64,000 nucleotides of DNA from NCBI GenBank assembly GCA_934101495.1, contig CAKORG010000002.1, positions 1 through 64,000 of the forward strand, read 5' to 3'. Source of the DNA: an uncultured Bacilli bacterium. GTDB lineage: Bacteria; Bacillota_I; Bacilli_A; RF39; UBA660. Each line of letters opens with the position of its first letter. Positions within the stretch are counted from its first letter, which is position 1. Below the pieces are notes generated by a model. The model did no database searches, was not told the DNA's origin, and saw only the letters and a list, made by a program, of their open reading frames with translations. The translations under genes and the position numbers were made by a program. This document shows positions 26,114 through 35,026 of this stretch, one piece after another.

Positions 26114-27760
26114 ATGGATATAGTTAAAGTTACATTTAATGATAATACTGTTCACGAGTACAAAAAAGGTACTTTGTTTTATGATGCTAGTAAAGATTTT
26201 GATATGGAAAATATTGTTGGTTATAAGATAAATAACGAAGTATTTTCTTTAGATAATAAAATACTTGAAGAAGTAAAAATTGATTTTATAAATACTGATG
26301 ATTTAATTGGTAATAGGATTTATAAAGCAGGTCTAAAGTTTTTGTTTTTAGTTGCTTTACAAGAAGTTTTTAATGGTTTTGATGTTTCGTTTGAACATAG
26401 TGTTCCAAGAGGTATGTTAGGAATTATTGAAGGTCCACGAATACTTACACAAGAAGATATTTCCTTTATTAAGGAGAAAATGTGTAAAATAATTAATGAT
26501 GATGAAATAATAACTAAGTTAAATGTTTCTCCGAAAGATGCAATTAAGTATTATAAAGATAAAAATGAGTATGAAAAAGCAAATAATATCCAAAATATAA
26601 GTGATAAGGTTGTTAATTTGTATAAACTTAAGAATAAACTTAATTATTTTTATTCATTAATGCCTTATAGTACCGGGGCTTTAAATAAGTTTGAGCTTGT
26701 TTATTTAGGAAATAATAAGGTAATACTTTTGTTTCCAACAACCCGAAGTCATGGTAATGTTCCTGAGTATGTTCATTATGATAAAATTATTGAAAGTTTT
26801 GCAAGTGGAAAAAAATGGCTTGAAAACTTAAATATGCCATATGTCACGGATTTAAATAAAGATGTTGGAACTGGCAAAATAATTAATTTTATTAAATCAA
26901 GTGAGCTTATGTTTAATTTAAATATTGCAGAAGTTGCTAAAGAAATTGAGAGGAATAAAGATATTAAGTTTATACTTATTGCAGGTCCATCATCAAGTGG
27001 AAAGACAACAACAACAAGTAGGTTAGCATCATATTTCGAAACTTTGGGTTATAATCCAATAAACATAAGTTTAGATGATTATTTTGTTAATAGAGATGAT
27101 ACTCCGAAAGATGAAAATGGTAAATTTGATTTTGAATGTTTAGAAGCTTTGGATGTTAAATTATTTAATGAAAACTTAGGTAAGCTACTTGCTGGTGAAA
27201 GTATTAAATTACCTAAATATAATTTTATGACTGGACTTAGAGAATACTATAAGGGTGAAGTTAAAATGACTAATAAAAGTATTTTCTTAATTGAAGGGTT
27301 GCATGCTTTAAATGATGAACTTACTAAGGAAATTGATAAAAAGTTTAAATATAAAATTTATTTAAGTCCATTTATTCCTTTAAGTATAGATAAATATAAT
27401 TATGTGTCAACATTAGATTTAAGATTACTTAGAAGAATAGTCAGGGATAATAGAACACGTGGATATGATGTTATAAAAACTATTGATAATTGGCAAAGTG
27501 TTAGAAATGGAGAAGAAAAATATATATTTCCATATATACATCAAGCTAATTCAATAGTTAATACAGCACTTCCATATGAGGTTGGGGTTTTGAAGGTTTA
27601 TGTTGAGCCACTTCTTTTGTCAGTAAGTGTGGATAGCATTTATTACGAAGAAGCTAGAAGATTAGTGGATTTTTTGAAACAATTCTTTCCCATACCGGGA
27701 GAATATGTTAATGATGAATCAATATTGCGTGAATTTATAGGAGGAAGATATAATGATTAA
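26114..27760 (+). CDS. Nucleoside (uridine-type) kinase with N-terminal TGS/ThrRS-like domains
   Basis: A 548-residue protein. Residues 1-60 form a TGS-like ubiquitin fold, about 65-170 resemble the second additional domain of threonyl-tRNA synthetase, and the C-terminal half is a uridine-kinase/phosphoribulokinase P-loop kinase with Walker A GPSSSGKTTTT near residue 295 and the substrate segment SLDDYFVNRDDTP. This fused architecture is known from Bacillota and Thermotogota; its substrate has not been settled for most members. It overlaps gapA by 8 bases. Confidence 0.85.
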   Translation: MDIVKVTFNDNTVHEYKKGTLFYDASKDFDMENIVGYKINNEVFSLDNKILEEVKIDFINTDDLIGNRIYKAGLKFLFLVALQEVFNGFDVSFEHSVPRGMLGIIEGPRILTQEDISFIKEKMCKIINDDEIITKLNVSPKDAIKYYKDKNEYEKANNIQNISDKVVNLYKLKNKLNYFYSLMPYSTGALNKFELVYLGNNKVILLFPTTRSHGNVPEYVHYDKIIESFASGKKWLENLNMPYVTDLNKDVGTGKIINFIKSSELMFNLNIAEVAKEIERNKDIKFILIAGPSSSGKTTTTSRLASYFETLGYNPINISLDDYFVNRDDTPKDENGKFDFECLEALDVKLFNENLGKLLAGESIKLPKYNFMTGLREYYKGEVKMTNKSIFLIEGLHALNDELTKEIDKKFKYKIYLSPFIPLSIDKYNYVSTLDLRLLRRIVRDNRTRGYDVIKTIDNWQSVRNGEEKYIFPYIHQANSIVNTALPYEVGVLKVYVEPLLLSVSVDSIYYEEARRLVDFLKQFFPIPGEYVNDESILREFIGGRYND

Positions 27761-28757
27761 AGTAGCAATTAATGGTTTTGGTAGAATAGGCAGACTAGCC
27801 TTTAGACAAATAGTTACACAAACAGATTTTGATATTGTAGCTATTAATGATTTAACAAGTGCGGAGGATTTAGCATATTTAGTTAAATATGATACAGTGC
27901 ATGGTTCATTTCATGAAGATGAAATTAAAGCAGAAGGTAATGAAATAGTAGTTGCAGGTGTTAAGAGAATTAAAGTTTATAGTGAAACTGACCCAGCTAA
28001 TTTACCTTGGGGGGAACTTGGAGTTGATTTAGTTCTTGAATGTACTGGTAAGTTTACTCAAAAAGAAGATGCAATGAAACATATTACTGCTGGTGCTAAA
28101 AAAGTATTAATTAGTGCTCCAGGTAAAGGTGAAATGAAGACAGTTGTTTATAATGTTAATGATAGCATTTTAACAAATGATGATGTTATTGTTAGTGCAG
28201 CAAGTTGTACAACAAATTGTTTAGCTCCAGTTCTTAATATTTTGCAAAAAAATATTGGTATTAAAAAAGGATTTATGACAACTGTTCATGCTTATACAAA
28301 TGATCAAGCAACACTTGATATAGCTCATAAAAAAGGTATTAAATCAAGACGTGGTAGAGCATGTGCTCAAAATATTGTTCCATCTAGTACAGGAGCAGCA
28401 AAAGCTATTGGTTTGGTTATTCCTGAACTTCTTGGTAAGCTTGATGGTAATGCTTTAAGGGTTCCAACTGCGGATGGTTCTGCTCTAGATTTAACTTTAG
28501 AACTAAATAGAAATACAAATGTAGAAGAAATTAATAAATTATTTAGTGAAAATCAAAATGAAACAATTAAATTTACAATGGATCCAATTGTTTCAAGTGA
28601 TTGTCTAGGCAAAAAGGTTGGGGCAATAGTTGATGGCCTTTCTACAAGCATTGTGGAAGCTGATGGTTCTCAACTTGTTAAAGTACTAGCTTGGTATGAT
28701 AATGAGTATGGTTATACTGCTCAAATGCTTAGAACTGCTAAAAAAATGTTTCAATAA
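27753..28757 (+). CDS. gapA: Glyceraldehyde-3-phosphate dehydrogenase, type I
   Basis: A 334-residue glycolytic dehydrogenase. NAD-binding fingerprint INGFGRIGRLAFR at residues 6-18, catalytic Cys152 in SAASCTTNCLAP, and the C-terminal WYDNEYGYTAQ. One such gene with an NAD-type start suggests the glycolytic rather than the NADP-dependent gluconeogenic enzyme, but specificity cannot be settled by eye. GGAGGAAG lies before ATG within the kinase gene. Confidence 0.96.
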   Translation: MIKVAINGFGRIGRLAFRQIVTQTDFDIVAINDLTSAEDLAYLVKYDTVHGSFHEDEIKAEGNEIVVAGVKRIKVYSETDPANLPWGELGVDLVLECTGKFTQKEDAMKHITAGAKKVLISAPGKGEMKTVVYNVNDSILTNDDVIVSAASCTTNCLAPVLNILQKNIGIKKGFMTTVHAYTNDQATLDIAHKKGIKSRRGRACAQNIVPSSTGAAKAIGLVIPELLGKLDGNALRVPTADGSALDLTLELNRNTNVEEINKLFSENQNETIKFTMDPIVSSDCLGKKVGAIVDGLSTSIVEADGSQLVKVLAWYDNEYGYTAQMLRTAKKMFQ

Positions 28758-28761
28758 AATA

Positions 28762-28788
28762 AAAAAGCTCTCAGAAATGAGGGTTTTT
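28762..28788 (+). terminator. Intrinsic terminator after gapA
   Basis: CTCTCA, a GAAA tetraloop, TGAGGG (28768-28783), with five T after and an A-rich stretch before. Confidence 0.8.
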
Positions 28789-28858
28789 AAAAATAGACTA
28801 GCAAAATTCTTAAAAATGGTATATTAAATTTTAAATTGAAGGGAGAATTGATAATTAA

Positions 28859-29395
28859 ATGGATACTATAGTTGGAATATTATTTGTTTCTATATTTGGA
28901 ACTTTACTTCATTTTATGTATGAGTGGAGTGGACATAAAAGTTTTGTTTCAATATTTGCTGCGGTTAATGAAAGTACATGGGAGCATATTAAAATAGCTT
29001 TGACTCCAAGTTTTATATGGATGTTATATGACGGAGCAAAATATGGCTTAGAACCTAATTATTTTGTAGCTAAGACCGTTAGTTTACTTGCAATAATAAT
29101 TATTATACCCGTACTTTTTTACACATATCAAATATTTACTAAGAAAACTATGTTACCAATTGATATAATAATATTTTATATAGCTATTATTGTTAGTAAT
29201 TTGTTATTTAAATATTTAATTCTTTTGGATCCAACTAATTTCTTTATTACTTATTTTGCAGTAATATTATTATTTATTATATTTGGATTTTATATGGTAC
29301 TTACATTAATGCCATTTGAAAACTTTATATTTAAAGATCCAATAACTAATAAGTATGGAGTAAAAGGACATTCTCATCATGAACATAAGAAATAA
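28859..29395 (+). CDS. DUF6512-like membrane protein
   Basis: A 178-residue membrane protein with about five helices. The segment LHFMYEWSGHKSFVSIFAAVNESTWEHIK (residues 17-45) with its Trp, His and Glu residues is the recognisable part of the family called DUF6512. The C-terminus is a His-rich tail (HSHHEHKK) that could bind metal. Function unknown. A single-gene unit ending in a terminator. Confidence 0.7.
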   Translation: MDTIVGILFVSIFGTLLHFMYEWSGHKSFVSIFAAVNESTWEHIKIALTPSFIWMLYDGAKYGLEPNYFVAKTVSLLAIIIIIPVLFYTYQIFTKKTMLPIDIIIFYIAIIVSNLLFKYLILLDPTNFFITYFAVILLFIIFGFYMVLTLMPFENFIFKDPITNKYGVKGHSHHEHKK

Positions 29396-29418
29396 CTAAG
29401 AAATTAGTTGTTTTTTTT
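29394..29418 (+). terminator. Intrinsic terminator between the DUF6512-like gene and the convergent XRE gene
   Basis: AACTAA (29394-29399), loop, TTAGTT (29404-29409), then eight T. It includes the stop codon of the XRE gene on the other strand. Confidence 0.75.
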
Positions 29419-29661
29419 AATTAATTTAACATTAGTTAATATTGACTTTTTATATGGCTTCCTTTCATCAGTTCTTCCCACTAAGTAGTCTAGTGAAGTG
29501 TTATAAAATTCAGCTAAGTCATATAGATAATTAATTGGAATTAATCTTTTACCAATTTCATATTCACTATATTGTTGTTGTTTTATACCTAATGCTTTAG
29601 CAACATCTATTTGTTTTAAATCTTTATCTTCGCGTATTTCTTTTAATCTTGATATATCCAT
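29404..29661 (-). CDS. XRE-family helix-turn-helix repressor of the accessory island
   Basis: An 85-residue protein that is little more than a lambda-repressor-like HTH domain (about residues 5-60: RLKEIREDKDLKQIDVAKAL, then QQQYSEYEIGKR and LDYLVGR), with a short basic tail. It is divergent from the ten-gene island, and the 115-base gap holds a 17-bp inverted repeat covering the island promoter. The likely role is repression of that operon and perhaps of itself. Its signal is unknown: there is no sensor domain. Confidence 0.88.
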   Translation of the reverse strand: MDISRLKEIREDKDLKQIDVAKALGIKQQQYSEYEIGKRLIPINYLYDLAEFYNTSLDYLVGRTDERKPYKKSILTNVKLIKKNN

Positions 29662-29688
29662 GAGACACCTCTATCAACATTTTGACAG

Positions 29689-29729
29689 ACAAAGGATGTT
29701 TTGTATTGATTTTACAAGACATCTTTTGT
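29689..29729. promoter_or_regulatory. Operator for the XRE repressor: 17-bp inverted repeat
   Basis: ACAAAGGATGTTTTGTA (29689-29705) and TACAAGACATCTTTTGT (29713-29729) are reverse complements at 15 of 17 positions, with a 7-base spacer. The repeat covers the -35 and runs up to the -10 of the island promoter, the layout expected of a repressor site. Confidence 0.7.
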
Positions 29730-29734
29730 ATAAT
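29706..29734 (+). promoter_or_regulatory. Promoter of the accessory island
   Basis: TTGATT (29706-29711), 17 bases, TATAAT (29729-29734), embedded in the inverted-repeat operator. The first gene starts 43 bases further on. Confidence 0.7.
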
Positions 29735-29776
29735 GTTTGTAGAATAGTAATGTTCTTGATTACTTAGGAGGTATTT

Positions 29777-30313
29777 ATGGATCAACTAGAAGAAAAAGAA
29801 ATAGAAATTAGTAGAGAGTATGATTATTCTAATTCTGTTCCTGAAGTACAAAACATTTTGTTTTTAGCTAAATACTGCTATTCTTACTATGTTCAATTAA
29901 TTAAAATGTGTGAAGAAGATGAAGAAAAAAACCGAATTTTAAAATCTGAATATAAAGATTTTCTATATAAAAAATCATTTAGTTCTAAATACGAAGTTGC
30001 CATTAGAGAAAAAGACGTTTTTTCAAGTCTGTCATGCAAAACATACGATTCTTTAGTTGAAGCGGCTAATTCTGGACATCTTAAAAATGTAGAAAGTGTG
30101 GTAATAACTTTAGATTTATCGTTTAGAAGAGGAAGAGATATGGCTACAAAAGAACATGAAAATTTATTTAAAATATCTTTTAAACCATATAATATTGTTT
30201 TTATTCGCAAATCTAATTATGCGGATTCTAGTATGGATAATATAGAAAATGTTATAAATGAGATTTTAAAAAAGTTTAGAGTGCAAAATACTATATTCTG
30301 TACCAAGGAATAA
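29777..30313 (+). CDS. Island protein 1: unknown soluble protein, paralogue of the next gene's N-terminal half
   Basis: A 178-residue protein without signal or membrane segment; I do not recognise a named family. It aligns by eye with residues 1-170 of the following protein: both have a helical start, an E-x-x-NR-[IM]-L-x-S-x-Y block, a beta-rich middle with a K-x-x-x-[VI] strand and a [YD]DS[LF] element, and a closing helix of the type NVINEILKKF versus DVYKFIKNKIL. The pair probably arose by duplication, one copy keeping and one lacking a membrane anchor. AGGAGG lies before ATG. Confidence 0.75.
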   Translation: MDQLEEKEIEISREYDYSNSVPEVQNILFLAKYCYSYYVQLIKMCEEDEEKNRILKSEYKDFLYKKSFSSKYEVAIREKDVFSSLSCKTYDSLVEAANSGHLKNVESVVITLDLSFRRGRDMATKEHENLFKISFKPYNIVFIRKSNYADSSMDNIENVINEILKKFRVQNTIFCTKE

Positions 30314-30337
30314 ATTATAGTGGACGGAGGTAAAAAA

Positions 30338-31282
30338 ATGTATAACGATACAATTAAAGCTGAAAATAAAATAATAAGTAGTGATGATTTGGCACAAATA
30401 TTTCAATTGATGGGAGAAACATTAAAAAAGTATCTTAGAGTTTCTGAGCAAGAAGAAATGAAAAATAGAATGTTAGATAGTTCTTATCAAAGCTATACTT
30501 TTAAGGATGAAGGTAGTAAAATAAAAGTGATTGTTGATTTTTATGATAATACAAATATTACTTTTGATAACTATGATAGTTTTATGGGTATATTTTATAG
30601 TAGAATAAATGAAATAAAGACTATGGACGTTTATTATTCATTAAATTATACTGTCATGAATCCCGAACCAAATAGAAGTAGAAGTTATTATACTCAATCA
30701 ATTCAAATGCATATTAATGAAAATAAATTATCTATAGAATTAAACTTAAAAAGTGAAGATCCTAAACTAGATGATGTATATAAGTTTATAAAAAACAAAA
30801 TACTTAATGCTCCAGAGAAATATGATGATATAATTAAAAATAAAAACAAAATTATGAATACGATTACCTTTGCTACTGGGTTAATACCTGGTATGGTTAT
30901 GGCAGCTTTATTATTATTTGTTCCATATGTTAATAATATAATTTTTAAGGGTTTTGTTGTTTATCCGTTAATTGTTTTATTCATTGCTTATCTAATTGGT
31001 AGTATGATTGCTTCATCTAAACTAGATAACTATTATGAGCCAATAATACCTAGTAAAAAATACGTTGGGTATGATTCAACAAATAATGAAAGAATTTATA
31101 AAGACGATATAGATTCATTTGTAAGTTCTAGTGAAATTTTGATAGGTAAAAAAGTTAATAATTTAGATTATCGCAGAATAATTAAAAAAGAATATGAAAA
31201 GTATAAAGATTTGATTCCAAAGGAATTAGTTGCATTATTGATTGTAACCATTATTATCATTATTATCGGGATATTTATTTAA
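30338..31282 (+). CDS. Island protein 2: unknown domain plus membrane anchor
   Basis: A 314-residue protein from ATG at 30338 (GGAGGT upstream). Residues 1-170 are the domain shared with the previous gene. Two adjacent helices follow (about 178-198 and 203-222), then a cytoplasmic or external loop of about 70 residues and a very hydrophobic final helix rich in isoleucine. No known family recognised. The topology suggests the shared domain is held at the membrane face, so the free and anchored paralogues could interact. Confidence 0.75.
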   Translation: MYNDTIKAENKIISSDDLAQIFQLMGETLKKYLRVSEQEEMKNRMLDSSYQSYTFKDEGSKIKVIVDFYDNTNITFDNYDSFMGIFYSRINEIKTMDVYYSLNYTVMNPEPNRSRSYYTQSIQMHINENKLSIELNLKSEDPKLDDVYKFIKNKILNAPEKYDDIIKNKNKIMNTITFATGLIPGMVMAALLLFVPYVNNIIFKGFVVYPLIVLFIAYLIGSMIASSKLDNYYEPIIPSKKYVGYDSTNNERIYKDDIDSFVSSSEILIGKKVNNLDYRRIIKKEYEKYKDLIPKELVALLIVTIIIIIIGIFI

Positions 31283-31313
31283 AAATTGTATAAAGTAAAA
31301 GGAAGAAGTAAAA

Positions 31314-32096
31314 ATGGATGGAAAAATAAGAGAAATTATTGACGAGTATAAAAAAAGAACTGAGAAGGAATGTTGTTTTATAAATTATGCTTTTGAATTT
31401 CCAACTATATTAGACGACAAGATTGGAGGAAAACCCTATTTACCTGTGGGAGAAGAGTATCCAAAAGATAAGTATGGAAATCCAATGGCTTTATTCATGC
31501 AAGTGAATTTGACAAAGTTAGATTTAGAAGGTTATCCAAAAGGAATTTTAGAATTGTTTGTTACAACAAATGAAGATGATCTTTTTGACTTTGAAATAGC
31601 AGAAGGTAGCTTTGAAATAAAGCTTTTTGAAGAAGATTTAGAATACCAAACAATACTACCTGATGTGAAATTAGAAACATTTTTAGTAAGTGGTCCAATA
31701 AAAATAGAGTTTAATAAAGGGAAAATGAGCATGCCATATAATATGGGAGATAATAAAGCTGTAAATTTATTGTTAGATTTATTTGAAGAAAAATTTGATG
31801 TAAAAATAAATTATCCAAGTGATTTGGAAAAATTATTTGGTATAGATTATTATGATTTACAAGATAAATTAGATGATGGTAGTGGTTTTGCTTCACATGT
31901 AGGGGCTTATGCGGCTTTTATAAATGACCCATATATTGATTATTATGATAAAGAAGAATGCTTAATTTTTATTGGATCAAATTTAAGTGAAATGTTTGAT
32001 TTGGGTAACGCCTCTAGCTTTTATGTGTTAATATCAAGAAAAGATTTGTTAAATAAAGATTTTTCAAATGTTACTTGTAATTTTGAATGGTCATAA
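31314..32096 (+). CDS. DUF1963 (YwqG-like) protein, first copy
   Basis: A 260-residue protein of the DUF1963/YwqG type. Recognisable points are GGKPYLPVGEEYPKD (residues 37-51), FMQVNL (about 61-66), and the closing block FYVLISRKDLLNKDFSNV, equivalent to the family's [FY]-x-[IF]-x-x-EDL-x-x-x-[DN]F. The family is widespread and of unknown biochemical function; in B. subtilis ywqG lies next to the YwqH-K secreted-toxin locus. A second member lies at 35027 in the same operon. Confidence 0.78.
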   Translation: MDGKIREIIDEYKKRTEKECCFINYAFEFPTILDDKIGGKPYLPVGEEYPKDKYGNPMALFMQVNLTKLDLEGYPKGILELFVTTNEDDLFDFEIAEGSFEIKLFEEDLEYQTILPDVKLETFLVSGPIKIEFNKGKMSMPYNMGDNKAVNLLLDLFEEKFDVKINYPSDLEKLFGIDYYDLQDKLDDGSGFASHVGAYAAFINDPYIDYYDKEECLIFIGSNLSEMFDLGNASSFYVLISRKDLLNKDFSNVTCNFEWS

Positions 32097-32110
32097 AAAG
32101 GAGAAATCAT

Positions 32111-32362
32111 ATGGAAGAAGAGAGAAAAGATAATAAAGTAATAATCAATGGCAAAGAATATGAAATTATTTCTTATATTGCTATTGATAGTGGAAATTTC
32201 ATTGTTTATACGGATGGAAAACAATTAGAAAATGGAAAAATTGTGTTATATGTTAATCGTGTTTCTCAAGAAAATGAAGAAATAGTATTTGATGAAGTAG
32301 AAGATACTGAAGTAATGCAAGTAATTGATGCATTAAGAGAAAGGTTGATAACTAATGAATAA
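32111..32362 (+). CDS. Island protein 4: small DUF1292-like protein
   Basis: An 83-residue acidic protein from ATG at 32111 (AGGAGA upstream). The beta-rich pattern KEYEIISYIAIDSGNFIVYTDG followed by VLYVNRV and an acidic EVEDTEVMQVIDALRERL helix resembles the small DUF1292 proteins of Bacillota, whose function is unknown. It overlaps the coiled-coil gene by 8 bases. Confidence 0.6.
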   Translation: MEEERKDNKVIINGKEYEIISYIAIDSGNFIVYTDGKQLENGKIVLYVNRVSQENEEIVFDEVEDTEVMQVIDALRERLITNE

Positions 32363-33701
32363 TAAATATGATAGTTTAGTTGATTATTCTATAGAACTTA
32401 GAAAGAGCATAGAAAAAGTTGATACTGTTATACTTTGGTCGAAACCTCCGAAACAAATGGGAAGTTTAAAAGTTACACTACGAGGTATTTCTGAGATTTT
32501 TGAAAATATTAAAAAAGTGCAAGAATTGCGAGAAAAAATGAGAAAATTTCCTAGTATGGATAATGAAGCTAAGCAAGAAAATAAAAGTGCTAGAAAGGCT
32601 GCGGACCAAATAAGTTCTATAAGAGAAGAACTAGCTGAAAGTTTTTCTAAAATGCGAGATGAATTTTCAAAACAAATGAAAATTGCAGGAAAACAGTGTA
32701 GAGAAGTAAGTAGTTCAATAACTGATAAACGAGATAAAGAAACATTTAAATCCTCATGTAAAAACTTTGAGAGAATGGCTTATGAAGCTGAATATGAAAA
32801 ACATAGAATACCTTTTGTTGAAAAACAGACTACAGAAGAAAGAATACAAGACCCAATAAGAAGAGAACATAAGGAAAAAGAGGAAAAAATAAATAGACTT
32901 TCAGAGTTTGAATTAGAGAATAACGATAAATTAGAGGTGGCTTTAAGTGAACTTACTACAATATTAGCATTAACTCCGATGGATAATTTATCAAAAGAAA
33001 TTAGAAGTGAAGTTGCTCAGATTAGGAAAGCTTTGCCACCTAAAACTATGTCTATAACTAAAGAAAATTTAGAAAAACTACGACATTCTTCGCATTTGTT
33101 GCTAGACTTAGACCAAATAAGTGATATCTTGAAAACTACTTATGGTTTTGATGGAAAAGATGGAAGATTACAAAAAATAAATAAAAGATTAGAAAACTTA
33201 AAAACATTATTAACACAAGCAATAAAAGAAGAAAAAGAAAATAGAGTAGACCTTAAACAAGAACAAGATAGTCTTCAAAGTAAGGTTGATTATGCAACTG
33301 AAGCTGTTAAAACTTATGGTGATATATTAGATGGAAATCAAAGACTTGAACAGGAACAGATACGAATTAGTAATGAAACTCATGGACTAAATGCTGAAAA
33401 CGAAAGATTAAAAGCTGATGAGAAAAAAGCAAGTGAAGAGATGCATGAAATACAAAAGAAACCCGTTGATAGACAAGATTGGAAAGATGAACTAAAAGTT
33501 GATCAATTACATGAACGGGCAAAAAATGATCGTGAAATGATAAAAGATAATGAAACTTATATGGCTGATAAAATGTACGAAAAACCTGTAGTTACTTTGC
33601 CGCCGGAATACACTAACATGAAAAAGAAACTTCAAAGTATGAGTTCTTTATATCAAAAGCAAATGACTCAACAACTATCTAATGGAGGTGCTTCAAGATA
33701 A
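32355..33701 (+). CDS. Island protein 5: long coiled-coil protein
   Basis: A 448-residue, highly charged, helical protein with no signal peptide, membrane helix or enzymatic motif seen. Coiled-coil stretches are about residues 45-110, 155-200 and 275-380 (heptad-like Leu/Ile with Lys/Glu, e.g. NRLEQEQIRISNE region). The tail is Met/Gln-rich and ends in SNGGASR. Such proteins are usually scaffolds or filament formers; this is the largest product of the operon. Its end overlaps the next start by one base, so the two are translationally coupled. Confidence 0.75.
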   Translation: MNNKYDSLVDYSIELRKSIEKVDTVILWSKPPKQMGSLKVTLRGISEIFENIKKVQELREKMRKFPSMDNEAKQENKSARKAADQISSIREELAESFSKMRDEFSKQMKIAGKQCREVSSSITDKRDKETFKSSCKNFERMAYEAEYEKHRIPFVEKQTTEERIQDPIRREHKEKEEKINRLSEFELENNDKLEVALSELTTILALTPMDNLSKEIRSEVAQIRKALPPKTMSITKENLEKLRHSSHLLLDLDQISDILKTTYGFDGKDGRLQKINKRLENLKTLLTQAIKEEKENRVDLKQEQDSLQSKVDYATEAVKTYGDILDGNQRLEQEQIRISNETHGLNAENERLKADEKKASEEMHEIQKKPVDRQDWKDELKVDQLHERAKNDREMIKDNETYMADKMYEKPVVTLPPEYTNMKKKLQSMSSLYQKQMTQQLSNGGASR

Positions 33702-33982
33702 TGGAAGATAAGCAAAAAGTTTTTGCATCTTTTATGGATGAATTTGTTAAACTAGATATTAGTCAAAAAAACAATGAAATAGTTGAAAAACAAAAGTTAA
33801 TATTAGCTTTTTTAATTAAATTTGCAACAGAACATGGAATTAGCTTTGAATTTTTAAAAAGCAAGGAAATAAGTGATATAGAGGGAAACAATGGAACTAA
33901 TGAAGATTATTTAGAAGCTATGATGGTTTATACTCAAAATATTGAAGAGTTAATAGGAATTATATTAGGAAATATACAATAA
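33701..33982 (+). CDS. Island protein 6: small helical protein
   Basis: A 93-residue acidic helical protein of unknown family with no membrane segment. Start ATG overlaps the stop of the coiled-coil gene, and GGAGGTG sits 12 bases upstream. Its size and coupling suggest a partner of protein 5. Confidence 0.65.
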   Translation: MEDKQKVFASFMDEFVKLDISQKNNEIVEKQKLILAFLIKFATEHGISFEFLKSKEISDIEGNNGTNEDYLEAMMVYTQNIEELIGIILGNIQ

Positions 33983-34007
33983 ATTGTTTAAGAAAGAAGG
34001 AAAAATT

Positions 34008-34274
34008 ATGAATGAAGAAGAAACCAAAAGAATTATTGAAACGTTTAAAAGTTCGAGAGAAAAAATTGGCGAACAATATGAAACACTAATTAAAGAAGTA
34101 GATAACGATTTAAAAAAGATATTAACTGAAGAAGAATATAATGTTTGGAATGCAGTAAATGGTGATAGAGATAAAGAACAAGAGTTAATAAATAAGATTG
34201 GTAAAGAAAGATATAAGGTATTATTAAGTAAAATAAGTGATAAAATATCAGATAAAATGAAAAATGTTAATTAA
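34008..34274 (+). CDS. Island protein 7: small charged helical protein
   Basis: An 88-residue Lys/Glu-rich protein from ATG at 34008 (AAGAAGG upstream). It reads as an antiparallel helical pair (ETKRIIETFKSSREKIGEQY... then EEYNVWNAVNGDRDKEQELI). No family recognised. It is similar in size and composition to protein 6 but no clear homology is visible. Confidence 0.65.
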   Translation: MNEEETKRIIETFKSSREKIGEQYETLIKEVDNDLKKILTEEEYNVWNAVNGDRDKEQELINKIGKERYKVLLSKISDKISDKMKNVN

Positions 34275-34287
34275 AGTGGTTGCAGTT

Positions 34288-34947
34288 ATGATGGAAATAA
34301 ATAGATTAAAAAGAAAAGATATAAGAGAAAAATTACTTGGTATTAATCATAGTTCAGAAGATTTTGAAATTAATTTTGTTAGTGTTGTTGAAGATTATAT
34401 CTCAAATCATGAATTTGAATCAGATGATGATTTTCTATTTTGTGGAAGAAAAAAATTTCTATATGATGAGTTTTATGAATATTTAGATAATAAAGAAAAA
34501 TACGAAAATCCTATACACTTTGCTATTATTAATTTAGAGGAATTTATTTGTGATGATAATTTTATTTCTTTAACTATGGATATTGATAAACAGTATTGGA
34601 AAAATGAAGAAAAACTAGATGGAAGTGTTGTTGCAAAATTAAGGAATAGAAATGATAAATATTCTGCATCGGGATACATTTGTCTAGAAGAAAAAGAATA
34701 TATTGTAGAAATGCTTAATAGAATTAAAAAAGAAATGTTTAGAACCGATAAATTTACTTATCATGAGGGCGAGATTAAAATAGTTGATTGTCAATGTGAA
34801 TTATGTAATCATTATAATAATGGAAAAAGAAGTGATGTATGTCCAGTTGAATTATTAGATAAAATAATTATTAATGAAATTAGTTGTCCCGTTTCTGCTG
34901 AAGAAAATTCATTTGAAAACATTATGAAGAGGATTGATTCGAATTAA
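34288..34947 (+). CDS. Island protein 8: unknown protein with a C-terminal cysteine/histidine cluster
   Basis: A 219-residue protein from ATG at 34288 (ATG 34264 or 34291 also possible). The first 150 residues are acidic with no recognised fold. Near the C-terminus lies DCQCELCNHYNNGKRSDVCP followed by a further ISCP, a spacing that fits a zinc or other metal site. No membrane segment. Confidence 0.65.
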   Translation: MMEINRLKRKDIREKLLGINHSSEDFEINFVSVVEDYISNHEFESDDDFLFCGRKKFLYDEFYEYLDNKEKYENPIHFAIINLEEFICDDNFISLTMDIDKQYWKNEEKLDGSVVAKLRNRNDKYSASGYICLEEKEYIVEMLNRIKKEMFRTDKFTYHEGEIKIVDCQCELCNHYNNGKRSDVCPVELLDKIIINEISCPVSAEENSFENIMKRIDSN

Positions 34948-35026
34948 ACTGATCTAAAAATTATGATTTATCTTTACGCTGATTTTAAAATAACCATTTA
35001 ATAAGTAAGAAAGGAATGAAATTTAA

